In this document: positions 31,808 through 39,144 of the stretch, in pieces
Layout of the letters: each line of letters starts with the position of its first letter
How positions within the stretch are numbered: position 1 is the stretch's first letter
NCBI GenBank assembly: GCA_030649165.1
Contig: JAUSGG010000024.1
Location: forward strand, 1-64,000
Direction: 5' to 3'
Source of the DNA: Armatimonadota bacterium
GTDB lineage: Bacteria > Armatimonadota > UBA5829 > JAUSEB01
DNA: 64,000 bases
Notes under the pieces: model-generated
Databases searched by the model: none
Told to the model about the DNA's origin: nothing
Seen by the model: the letters and a program-made list of their open reading frames with translations, nothing else
Program-made: the position numbers and the translations under genes

Positions 31808-33796
31808 ATGCATCGATTGGTATCTGCCTTTGTGCTCGCCTCGATTCTTGCTTCGGGGGTTGCGTATTCGGCTCAGCAAGACGTTCGGGACATCTACCCG
31901 GATACCTGGGTGGCTAGCGATGCTCTTGGGAGGACAATGCCGGGGTTTGTTGATGCGGGGCCGATGAAGAAGGATCAACGCCGCGTGGTGGGGATCTTCT
32001 ACATTACGTGGCACAGCGACTCGCTAAGCGCGCTGAAGAGCCCGTTTACGGCTGATGTCTCAAAGGTACTCGCCGGCGACCCGAGCGCCCGCCTCGATGC
32101 CAAGCATCCGCTGTGGACGGAAGGCTCGTATCACTGGGGCGAGCCTGAGACGGGCTATTTCCTGAGCAAGGATGAGTACGTCATCCGCAAGGATATGTCG
32201 ATGCTTGCCGACGCGGGCGTGGACGTGCTCGTGATGGACGTCACCAACGCGGTGCGGTACTGGGACGAGTGGGATGTTGTCTTTCCGGTGATGCGGAAGA
32301 TGAAGGCCGAAGGAAATAAAGTCCCCCAGTTCTGCTTCTGGGCGTTCAACGGTCCGGTGATCACCGTCGTGCAAGACCTGTACGAGAAGATATACAAGGC
32401 GGAGAAGTACAAAGACCTGTGGTTCATGTGGGATGGCAAGCCGCTTCTGCTCTACAACGGCAATCCGACCAGCGATGCCAATGGCGCGGGCGTGCAGAAC
32501 CCAAACCCGCATTACGACGCGTCCGCCGTAACAGACAAAAACAACCCCCATTACGGCGACCCCAATTACACTGAGCAGTATTACAAAGATTACACGAAAG
32601 AGGTGAAGAGCGCCTTCACGCTGCGCACCATGTGGTGGGGATACTACGAGTGGGCGGGGAAGCGCTTTGTCGGGACCGAAGACAACTGGAGTTTCGGCCT
32701 GGATATGGGGGATAAGCGGGTTAGCTCGATGAATCCGGACGATCTCGTCTCGGTCCATAACGGCAAGAGAGAAGAATCGGCCGTAACGCCCGCGCAGCAT
32801 CCGTCCAGCTTAGTCGGAAAGTCATGGACACTGGACAAGGGAGAACCGGAACTGAATGAGCAGGATCTGCCTGTGCCGACCTATGTGCCCTGGCTCGGCA
32901 AGACAGTCGAACACCCTGAAGGCTATGGAATCTACTTCCAGCAGCGATGGGATGAGGCGATCAAGAGTAACCCGCAATTCCTCTATATCAATGATTGGAA
33001 CGAATGGTCAGCCGGCAAGTATCAGCCGGCGGAGGGACAGACCACCGATTTCATGCGCCGCAAGAGCCCCTACTTCTTCGTCGATCAGTATAACGCTGAG
33101 TTCAACCGCTGCATCCAGCCGATGAAGGGCGGATACACCGACAACTACTACATGCAGATGGCTCAGAACATTCGGCGATATAAGGGTGTCCGACCCATAC
33201 CTGAGCTGCGCGGATATAGCGCGATCAAGATCGACGGGGATTCCAAAGACTGGAAGCAAGCGAAAGTTGAATACCGGGACACTATCGGCGATACCGCTCA
33301 TCGTGATTACAAAGGCTATGGCGGGCTCCACTACAAGAACGACTCAGGCCGCAACGACATCACCGCCGGCAAGGTTGCGGTGGATCGCGAGATGATCTAC
33401 TTCTATGCTGAAACGAACACCGCGTTGACACCGCACACCGGCCAAAACTGGATGCTTCTGTTGATCGATGCCGACAAGAATCCCAAAACGGGGTGGTTTG
33501 GCTATGACTACCTCATCAACAAGAGTATCGTGGACGCCAGGACCACCACAATCAGACGGTTTGACCCCAAGACCAAGTCATGGGTCGAGGTTGCGAAGCT
33601 GGGCTATCGCTACAAGGGGAAGACTCTTGAGCTGGCTGTGCCGCGCAAGCTTCTGGGGCTGGAGGGCGGCGCGTTCTCCTTCGATTTCCACTGGTGCGAC
33701 AATCCTGCCGATCTGACCGACCCGATCTCTCTCTGCGTCAATGGCGACAGCGCACCAAACAGGCGGTTTAGCTATAGGTGTGTGTGGCGGAAGTAG
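31808..33796 (+). CDS. secreted GH99/GH71-like glycoside hydrolase with carboxyl-terminal beta domain
   Basis: A 662-residue secreted protein. Order: signal peptide (about 1-22), a TIM-barrel domain like GH71/GH99 enzymes (about 45-430; GIFYITWH, MLADAGVDVLVMDVTN, YINDWNEWSAG), and a CBM9-like beta domain (about 465-662; DSKDWKQAKVEY, LLLIDADKNPKTGW, FDFHWCDNPAD). Enzymes of this kind cut mannan- or glucan-type linkages; the substrate is not evident. I use the ATG at 31808 with GGAG upstream; GTG 31790 is possible. A diverged copy of its last 165 bases is at 34708-34873. Confidence 0.75.
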   Translation: MHRLVSAFVLASILASGVAYSAQQDVRDIYPDTWVASDALGRTMPGFVDAGPMKKDQRRVVGIFYITWHSDSLSALKSPFTADVSKVLAGDPSARLDAKHPLWTEGSYHWGEPETGYFLSKDEYVIRKDMSMLADAGVDVLVMDVTNAVRYWDEWDVVFPVMRKMKAEGNKVPQFCFWAFNGPVITVVQDLYEKIYKAEKYKDLWFMWDGKPLLLYNGNPTSDANGAGVQNPNPHYDASAVTDKNNPHYGDPNYTEQYYKDYTKEVKSAFTLRTMWWGYYEWAGKRFVGTEDNWSFGLDMGDKRVSSMNPDDLVSVHNGKREESAVTPAQHPSSLVGKSWTLDKGEPELNEQDLPVPTYVPWLGKTVEHPEGYGIYFQQRWDEAIKSNPQFLYINDWNEWSAGKYQPAEGQTTDFMRRKSPYFFVDQYNAEFNRCIQPMKGGYTDNYYMQMAQNIRRYKGVRPIPELRGYSAIKIDGDSKDWKQAKVEYRDTIGDTAHRDYKGYGGLHYKNDSGRNDITAGKVAVDREMIYFYAETNTALTPHTGQNWMLLLIDADKNPKTGWFGYDYLINKSIVDARTTTIRRFDPKTKSWVEVAKLGYRYKGKTLELAVPRKLLGLEGGAFSFDFHWCDNPADLTDPISLCVNGDSAPNRRFSYRCVWRK

Positions 33797-33827
33797 AGAG
33801 TGACCTCCGGATCAGCAGGCAGCCATG

Positions 33828-33836
33828 TGGTATAAT
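33828..33836 (+). promoter_or_regulatory. extended -10 promoter of the nucleotidyltransferase pair
   Basis: TGGTATAAT is a perfect extended -10 (TGN plus TATAAT) 18 bases before the GTG start. GTGG (33827-33830) and CCAC (33839-33842) bracket it, a possible operator for autoregulation. No good -35 is seen, as expected for an extended -10. Confidence 0.6.
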
Positions 33837-33853
33837 ATCCACGGAGGGCGAGC

Positions 33854-34105
33854 GTGGAACCGCGTCTACATAAATCTGAAGTCCAACGTTGGTTGGCAGG
33901 TCAGCGCGAGTCTGAAAAGGTGATCCGGAAGGAACGCGTTAAGGCTCTGCTTAACCGCTCGCCTGATGAAGCATGGACGGTATATCTCTCCTTAACGGAT
34001 AGCTGGTTGGGTAACTCACCGGACGCGAGCAAGCCCTCGTACCTCTTGACAGCGATGCGCCGGGCGCTGGACCGGCGTTCCCAGAGGAAGCATCTTGTCC
34101 CATGA
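33854..34105 (+). CDS. small partner of a nucleotidyltransferase, possible antitoxin
   Basis: An 83-residue basic protein, predicted helical, starting at GTG behind GGAGGG. It overlaps the next gene in ATGA. Short helical proteins in this position often pair with MNT/AbiEii-like nucleotidyltransferases in toxin-antitoxin or defence modules. No sequence family is recognised; the role rests on context. Confidence 0.6.
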   Translation: MEPRLHKSEVQRWLAGQRESEKVIRKERVKALLNRSPDEAWTVYLSLTDSWLGNSPDASKPSYLLTAMRRALDRRSQRKHLVP

Positions 34106-34689
34106 GTATTCTGGATACCGCGGTCGATATAGCATCCTTCCTCGATGAGCAAGAAATCCCCTATGCCGTTATCGGAGGACTGGCAGTCCAATACTGGGGC
34201 GAGGCGCGAACCACCAGGGATGTTGACATAGTGGTTCTTGTATCCCCCGACAGGATCGAAGGTTTCCTCGACGCGGCTGTTCGCAGATTCAAGCCGCGTC
34301 TCCAGGACGCCGTCTCCTTCGCCCAAACAAACCGCATGCTCCTGCTGTCCGATGCTGGCGGAACGCCTGTCGACATCGCGCTGGGCATTCCAGGCTACGA
34401 AGAAGAAGTAATCCGGCGCGTCGTGACCGTGACACTCCCGAACAACCACGTCATCCGATTGATTGGCCCCGAAGACCTGATCATACATAAGTGCATAGCT
34501 GGAAGACCGAGAGATCGGGAGGACATCGAGAGGATCTTGGTGCGGCAACGACTCTCGGTTGACATCGACTATATCCGGCAGTGGCTGGGTGAATTCGTTG
34601 ACCTGATAGAGGATCACGATGTCGTCTCGATTTTCGAGAGTGCGCTCGAACGGGCAAGCGCAGAGCTGGCACAGGATACCGAAGCTTAG
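34102..34689 (+). CDS. MNT/AbiEii-like nucleotidyltransferase
   Basis: A 195-residue protein of the nucleotidyltransferase fold. IGGLAVQYWG (24-33) provides the GG motif and TTRDVDIVV (37-45) the D-x-D pair (Asp40, Asp42). A third acid is in TPVDIAL (about 90-96), and IGPEDLIIHKCIAGRPRDREDI is the usual follow-up helix. Such enzymes add nucleotides to RNA or protein and act as toxins or antitoxins when paired. It is coupled to the small gene upstream. Confidence 0.8.
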   Translation: MSILDTAVDIASFLDEQEIPYAVIGGLAVQYWGEARTTRDVDIVVLVSPDRIEGFLDAAVRRFKPRLQDAVSFAQTNRMLLLSDAGGTPVDIALGIPGYEEEVIRRVVTVTLPNNHVIRLIGPEDLIIHKCIAGRPRDREDIERILVRQRLSVDIDYIRQWLGEFVDLIEDHDVVSIFESALERASAELAQDTEA

Positions 34690-34707
34690 AAGAGCGACAG
34701 GCATTAA

Positions 34708-34873
34708 CGGCTGTCCTTCGCCCAGTCTCTTGGACTCGGAAAGCAGCGCATTTACCTTCGATTTCCACTGGTGCGACAATCCTGCCGATCTGATCGACCC
34801 GATCTCTCTTTGCGTCAATGGCGACAGCGCTCCGAACAGACGGTTCAACCACCGGTGTATCTGGCGGAAGTAG
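34708..34873 (+). pseudogene. fossil 3' fragment of a GH99-like gene
   Basis: In frame from about 34739 it encodes AFTFDFHWCDNPADLIDPIS and ends RRFNHRCIWRK, stop at 34871-34873. It matches the carboxyl end of the GH99-like gene (33632-33796) but is diverged, so it comes from a paralogue rather than from a recent copy. No amino-terminal part is present. Confidence 0.8.
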
Positions 34874-35058
34874 GCGCCAACGCGAACAAGAGCATCGAGC
34901 TTCAGGTCGGCGCGAAGGAAGCGCTCGTTGACGACCACATGGTCGTTCTGCTCTCGCCGATCGCAACGGTGCGAGGCTGCGCGATTATCCCGCTCTCCTT
35001 CATCGTCGAGCAGCTTCGTCTGCCGCCGAAGAACCCCAAGCTACTGACCCCGCGATAG
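34874..35058 (+). pseudogene. fossil 3' fragment of a stalk-domain gene
   Basis: It matches 25931-26115, the last 185 bases of the stalk-protein gene, including VDDHMVVLLSP, IIPLSFIVEQL and LLTPR plus stop. It is joined directly to the previous fossil at TAG/GCGCC and lies in another frame. Confidence 0.8.
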
Positions 35059-35210
35059 ACCAGGCCCGACCGTTCGCCACCGAAACAGTTCAGTGAGGCA
35101 ACCACGCCCGCTGTGCCGGGAACGCTACGCCGAGCAGGCAGAGCCGTGCTTTGAAAGAATAAGTGAACCCAAGGCAAACAATTGGCGACGGTAAGTGGCC
35201 GCCTGTGTCT

Positions 35211-35582
35211 TCAAGATTTGCACCTACGGTAAGACGCGGTTACTTTGTTGCAGAGGGAAACCAGAGAACCGATCAAAATAGCAACCAACCCGATCGGCCA
35301 CATCAAAAGAAGAGTCACGCAGGCCCATAGAAACAATCGACCAAGCCACCCTCCCATCTGCTCGGGCTTCATAACGAACCCGCATAGTATCAGTGGAATA
35401 TTGATTGGCCAAATAAAGAAGACGATAAAGGCAAGTAAACCGAATAGCCCGATGATATCCATCCACCAAGGCAGAGGCGTCGCGGCATTTGCTGATCTTT
35501 CCCTTTCCAGCCTTTCCTCTTCTTTTCTCTCTATCTCCGCCTGCAAGTCGAACTCACCATACCAGTCCGGCACAGTAGACAC
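35211..35582 (-). CDS. small membrane protein of unknown function
   Basis: A 123-residue protein starting at GTG 35582 behind GAAAGGGGG. An acidic/basic helix (about 12-32) rich in Glu and Arg precedes two to three membrane segments (about 43-63, 82-102 and near 100-115). An upstream in-frame extension to 35786 would be read entirely from hairpin repeats and is unlikely to be used. No family recognised. Confidence 0.55.
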   Translation of the reverse strand: MSTVPDWYGEFDLQAEIERKEEERLERERSANAATPLPWWMDIIGLFGLLAFIVFFIWPINIPLILCGFVMKPEQMGGWLGRLFLWACVTLLLMWPIGLVAILIGSLVSLCNKVTASYRRCKS

Positions 35583-35591
35583 CCCCTTTCC

Positions 35592-35778
35592 GATCCTTCG
35601 GTAGCAAAGCGGCAGCGACGCCGCCGAAGGACGCACCGCTGTGCGTTGTTTCGGGATTTGAGGGTTGGGCGTCACACTCGTGCGGTTATAGTACAACCTC
35701 ACATCCCGACCCGGAAATCCCGAAACGGGGCGCTCCCGATCCTTCGGTAGCAAAGCGGCAGCGGAGCTGCCGAAGGAG
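35592..35778. repeat. GATCCTTCGG hairpins flanking a GTTTCGGGATTT hairpin element
   Basis: 35592-35632 and 35738-35778 are direct copies of the GATCCTTCGGTAGCAAAGCG hairpin. Between them 35648-35726 is a full copy of the other hairpin family, giving a nested-looking composite. Confidence 0.85.
35648..35726 (+). repeat. GTTTCGGGATTT hairpin element, copy 2 (79 bp, GGGTTGGG type)
   Basis: Outer stem as in copy 1; inner stem GGGTTGGG with CCCGACCC; the loop contains GGTT/AACC arms. Confidence 0.9.
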
Positions 35779-35842
35779 TCAACCAAAAGCCGGAGATGCG
35801 CATCCCCGGCTTACGTCTATCTGCTATTTCTCTCGCCGACCG

Positions 35843-36085
35843 TCAGTTCTTACTCGCCGCATCCTTCGTGGACGACTCTGAATCCTCGCCGGCCGACGAC
35901 TTATCCGGCTTGCGGTAATCGTTGATGTGGAAACCAGACCCTTTGAACACAATGCCGACCGGGAACATTACCTTGCGCACCTTGCCGCCGCACTTCTCGC
36001 AGTCGGTCAGCGGGGCTTCAGTTATTTTTCGTATCACTTCAAACGAATGGCCGCATTTGGTGCACTGGTATTCGTAAGTCGGCAT
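35843..36085 (-). CDS. FmdB-family zinc-ribbon protein
   Basis: An 80-residue protein beginning MPTYEYQCTKCGHSFEV with two CxxC pairs (Cys8/Cys11 and Cys29/Cys32), the FmdB regulatory-protein signature, and a disordered Ser/Asp/Lys tail. These proteins are common and poorly understood; a nucleic-acid or metal-linked role is likely. Transcribed away from infC. Confidence 0.9.
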   Translation of the reverse strand: MPTYEYQCTKCGHSFEVIRKITEAPLTDCEKCGGKVRKVMFPVGIVFKGSGFHINDYRKPDKSSAGEDSESSTKDAASKN

Positions 36086-36127
36086 TGTCTGGCCTCCGTC
36101 CGGCGGTAAAACCTGTCAATTGAGCTT

Positions 36128-36157
36128 ATTATAGCAGAGTCCGCCGCCGCACATCAA
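36128..36157 (-). promoter_or_regulatory. promoter of the fmdB-like gene
   Basis: On the minus strand TTGATG (36157-36152) and TATAAT (36133-36128) are 18 bases apart, about 40 bases before the ATG. Confidence 0.55.
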
Positions 36158-36278
36158 CACTCGGAGTCGAAGGAGTCGGATGAGTCGGACTCGTCCAACA
36201 ACCAACAACCAACAACTCCCTTCCCATCCGTGTTCATCTGTGTTCATCTGCGGTTAAGATGCGCGGAATCAAAACCTG

Positions 36279-36307
36279 TTGACAACATTCAGCCCTTTCG
36301 CTATACT
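36279..36307 (+). promoter_or_regulatory. promoter of the infC-rpmI-rplT operon
   Basis: A perfect TTGACA (36279-36284) and TATACT (36302-36307) with a 17-base spacer. The leader to the AUU start would be only about 28 bases. Confidence 0.8.
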
Positions 36308-36341
36308 ATGCAGGACAACTTTAGATTTCTGAGGTGACTGG

Positions 36342-36851
36342 ATTATCAATAAGGATCTCAGGGTCAATGAGAGGATTCGCGCGCGAGAGGTTCGACTTAT
36401 CGACGAGAACGGAAGTCAGGTAGGAGTCGTGCCGGGCCGCGAGGCTCTCGATCTGGCAAGGGAACGTGGGCTTGACCTCATCGAGGTTGCGCCGGCCGCG
36501 AATCCGCCGGTTTGCCGTATTATGGACTTCGGCAAATGGAAGTACGAACAGGCTAAGCGGGAGCGTGAGGCGCAGAAGAAACAAAAGATGACCGAGATGA
36601 AGGGCGTCAAGATGCGCCCCGGAACCGCCGAGCATGACTTTCAGTTCAAGCTCAAAAACGTCCTAAAGTTCCTTCAAGAAGGGGACAAAGTCAAAATAAC
36701 CGTCATTTTCCGGAGCAGGGAGATCACTCATCCCGAATTCGCCAGGCGGTCTCTCGATAGACTCGCGGAAGCGACGACCGGCATAAGCATTGTAGAGAGG
36801 CCGCCGGGAATGGAAGGCCGGACTATGACGATGATACTGAGTCCGAGATAG
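36342..36851 (+). CDS. infC: translation initiation factor IF-3, AUU start
   Basis: IF-3 binds the 30S subunit, checks initiator tRNA pairing and keeps subunits apart. The frame is open from the ATT at 36342, giving IINKDLRVNERIRARE, the normal IF-3 start, with GAGGTG 5 bases upstream. No ATG or GTG lies at the right place; the first GTG (36429) would cut off the conserved amino terminus. An AUU start is the known basis of IF-3 autoregulation in E. coli. The rest contains DLIEVAPAANPPVCRIMDFGK and the carboxyl domain with GDKVKITVIFRSRE. Length 169, typical. Confidence 0.93.
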   Translation: MINKDLRVNERIRAREVRLIDENGSQVGVVPGREALDLARERGLDLIEVAPAANPPVCRIMDFGKWKYEQAKREREAQKKQKMTEMKGVKMRPGTAEHDFQFKLKNVLKFLQEGDKVKITVIFRSREITHPEFARRSLDRLAEATTGISIVERPPGMEGRTMTMILSPR

Positions 36852-36891
36852 CGATTCCGCCATAAGGCGGACAAGCGAAAGGGAGCAATCC

Positions 36892-37089
36892 GTGCCTAAA
36901 ATGAGGACCAGAAAAACCGCGGCAAAGCGATTCGAAGCCACCGCCAGCGGCAAGATTCTTAAACGTAGGACCGGCAAAGGACACCTTATGCTGAAAAAGT
37001 CGCCATCCAGAAAACGGCGGCTGGATATTAAGTCGCAAGCTACCTCCGGAGAGAAGAGGCAGATCAGGCGGATGGTGCCCTACCTCTGA
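36892..37089 (+). CDS. rpmI: 50S ribosomal protein L35
   Basis: The 65-residue basic protein MPKMRTRKTAAKRFEATASG with KRRTGKGHLMLKKS is L35. It starts at GTG behind AAAGGGAG, 40 bases after infC. Standard infC-rpmI-rplT order. Confidence 0.97.
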   Translation: MPKMRTRKTAAKRFEATASGKILKRRTGKGHLMLKKSPSRKRRLDIKSQATSGEKRQIRRMVPYL

Positions 37090-37094
37090 CCCAA

Positions 37095-37170
37095 CCTGTC
37101 CCCTCCCCTTGGGGGGGGGTTAAACCTGTCCCCCCTCCTTGTAGGAGGGGGTTAGGTTAGGGGGAGGTTA
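37095..37170. repeat. CCCCTCC-type repeats between rpmI and rplT
   Basis: Two adjacent hairpin units (CCCCTCCCC/GGGGGGGGG and CCCCCCTCC/GGAGGGGG) with a GGTTAGGGGGAGG tail lie inside the ribosomal operon. Confidence 0.8.
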
Positions 37171-37222
37171 CACGGCGCGGAACGACACTCATCCTCCGAG
37201 GATTCACGATAGGAGACCGTAA

Positions 37223-37585
37223 ATGCCACGCGTAAAACGCGGAATCATGACCCATAAGCGTCACAAGAAAACGCTTATCAGAGCCAAAGGATACTGGGGC
37301 GGCCGCAGCCGCCTGTTTAAGACTGCAAAAGAAGCAGTCATGCATGCTTTTCAGTACGCTTACCGTGACCGCCGCACGAAAAAGCGGGACTTCCGCCGTC
37401 TGTGGATATCCCGAATCAGCATCGCTTGCAGGCTGAACGGAATCACCTATAGCAGGTTTATTGAGGGGTTAAGCAAAGCTGGGAATGAAATGGATCGAAA
37501 GGTTCTGGCGGATTTGGCTGTCAGGGACGCCGAGGCGTTCGCCAGCATCGTCGAGAGCGTTAAATCCCAGCCCGCAATCGCGTAA
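37223..37585 (+). CDS. rplT: 50S ribosomal protein L20
   Basis: The 120-residue protein has the L20 motif [33 protein letters not shown] and the carboxyl domain [20 protein letters not shown] (in part). L20 organises early 50S assembly and, in other bacteria, represses its own operon. Length is normal. Confidence 0.97.
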   Translation: MPRVKRGIMTHKRHKKTLIRAKGYWGGRSRLFKTAKEAVMHAFQYAYRDRRTKKRDFRRLWISRISIACRLNGITYSRFIEGLSKAGNEMDRKVLADLAVRDAEAFASIVESVKSQPAIA

Positions 37586-37948
37586 GAGAGTTTCTGGTCA
37601 AACAATAATTATCGCCCTACGTCCAATAGCTGTGATCGATCGCTGATTCATGACGGTTGTGTACAACCCGTCGCTGAACACTGGTTGGCGCTGTGAGTCC
37701 GCGCGTGATCTTGGCAATTGGACGTTGGTCGTTTTAGTGGGTAAGAGCTCACGATTGGCGAGTACAACTCTTTTCGTCGCTCACTCTCGGGAGAAGACGA
37801 GCGTAATCCCCTCTCCCTTGAGGGAGATGGCCGTTGTTTCGGGATTTGAGGGTTGGGAGCCATACATTTCGGGTTGCATGAAGCCTTTGTTTCCCAGCCC
37901 GGAAATCCCGAAACGGGCGCTGTATGAGAAGTCTAGTAGGTCTGATCA
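37586..37948. repeat. gap between rplT and pheS with repeats
   Basis: 37806-37830 is a truncated CCCTCTCCC unit that abuts a full GTTTCGGGATTT hairpin (37836-37914). The first 200 bases show no gene, promoter or terminator that I can support. Confidence 0.7.
37836..37914 (+). repeat. GTTTCGGGATTT hairpin element, copy 3 (79 bp, GGGTTGGG type)
   Basis: Outer stem exact; inner stem GGGTTGGGA with TCCCAGCCC (one G-T wobble); the loop has GGTT/AGCC arms. Confidence 0.9.
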
Positions 37949-38983
37949 ATGAGTGAAACCGGGGTCCGCGATAGTTTGGACGAGTTGAAGACCGCCGCGA
38001 AAAGCAGTATCGCGGAGGCTTCGTCGCTGTCCGAATTGGCGGACATCGAGACAACATACCTTGGCAGGAAGGGGCAGCTTACACAGCTTCTCAGGGGCGT
38101 CGGAGAACTGCCGCCGGAGGAGCGTCCTACTTTTGGCCGTCTTGTGAACGAAGCAAGGGCCGGGCTGGAGCAGGCGCTTGCGGACCGCCGGGCCGCTTTG
38201 GCCGAAACCGAAGGCGCGCAGCGGCTGCGGGCCGAGGCGCTGGACGTCACGCTGCCCGGCCGCTTCTATACGGTCGGACGACAGCATCCGCTCAGCGCCA
38301 CGATGGACCGCATCAAGCGAATTTTCCTTGGCCTTGGATACGAGATAGTGGATAGCCCGGAGATCGAGCGCTATCATTACAATTTTGAGTCGTTGAACTA
38401 TCCTGAAGAGCATCCGGCGATGGACGAGCAGATGTCTTTCTATGTGACCGACGATCTGCTGCTCAGGACCCAGACCACCGCCGTGCAGGCGCGCATTATG
38501 GAGAGCAGGCAGCCGCCGCTTCGCATCTGCACGATGGGACGCTGCTACAGGAGCGATGAGGTCGATGCGACGCACAGCCACACTTTTCATCAGGTGGACT
38601 GCTTCGCCGTCGATGAAGACATCACATTTGCCGATCTTAAAGGAACTCTGTATAATTTCGCCAGGGAGATGTTCGGCCCGGACACGCAGGTGCGCTTCCG
38701 CCCGGACTATTTCCCCTTCGTGGAGCCGGGCGCCGAAGTGGCAATCACCTGCGTGATCTGTGGAGGCGAGGGCTGCGGCGTGTGCAAGTCCACCGGCTGG
38801 CTCGAACTGGGTGGCGCCGGGATGATTCATCCCAACGTCTTTCGGCAGGTCGGGATCGATCCTGAGCAGTACTCGGGATTCGCTTTCGGTCTGGGAATCG
38901 ACCGCATGCCCATGATGATGTACCGGATCGATGATCTCAGGCTTTTCCTGGAGAACGACATAAGGTTTCTGCGACAAGTGTAG
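37949..38983 (+). CDS. pheS: phenylalanyl-tRNA synthetase alpha subunit
   Basis: PheS forms the catalytic half of the heterotetrameric enzyme. An amino-terminal coiled coil (about 10-85) is followed by the class II catalytic core (about 105-340): GRQHPLSATMDRIKRIF, LRTQTTAVQARIM, GRCYRSDEVDATHSHTFHQ and FAFGLGIDRMPMMMY. Length (344) is typical. pheT follows with a hairpin repeat between them. Confidence 0.97.
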   Translation: MSETGVRDSLDELKTAAKSSIAEASSLSELADIETTYLGRKGQLTQLLRGVGELPPEERPTFGRLVNEARAGLEQALADRRAALAETEGAQRLRAEALDVTLPGRFYTVGRQHPLSATMDRIKRIFLGLGYEIVDSPEIERYHYNFESLNYPEEHPAMDEQMSFYVTDDLLLRTQTTAVQARIMESRQPPLRICTMGRCYRSDEVDATHSHTFHQVDCFAVDEDITFADLKGTLYNFAREMFGPDTQVRFRPDYFPFVEPGAEVAITCVICGGEGCGVCKSTGWLELGGAGMIHPNVFRQVGIDPEQYSGFAFGLGIDRMPMMMYRIDDLRLFLENDIRFLRQV

Positions 38984-39029
38984 GGGCGAACCTTGTGTTC
39001 GCCCAAGCGAACCTGTCGGTAGGACCGTT

Positions 39030-39107
39030 GTTTCGGGATTTGAGGAGCGACAACCTACCCGCGGTTCAAACGGACTAAGCGCTGAATCGCTCCGGAAATC
39101 CCGAAAC
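39030..39107 (+). repeat. GTTTCGGGATTT hairpin element, copy 4 (78 bp, GGAGCG type)
   Basis: Lies between pheS and pheT. Inner stem GGAGCGA with TCGCTCC. Because pheT has no evident promoter of its own, the element is probably transcribed. Confidence 0.9.
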
Positions 39108-39144
39108 AACAGATCGGTCGGTGGTTGAAAGAGAAAGCAGTAGT

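Noticed and set aside
35583-35786. Amino-terminal extension of the small membrane protein
   Set aside because: The 68 extra codons are read completely from known hairpin repeats, while a good GTG start with GGGGG upstream follows.
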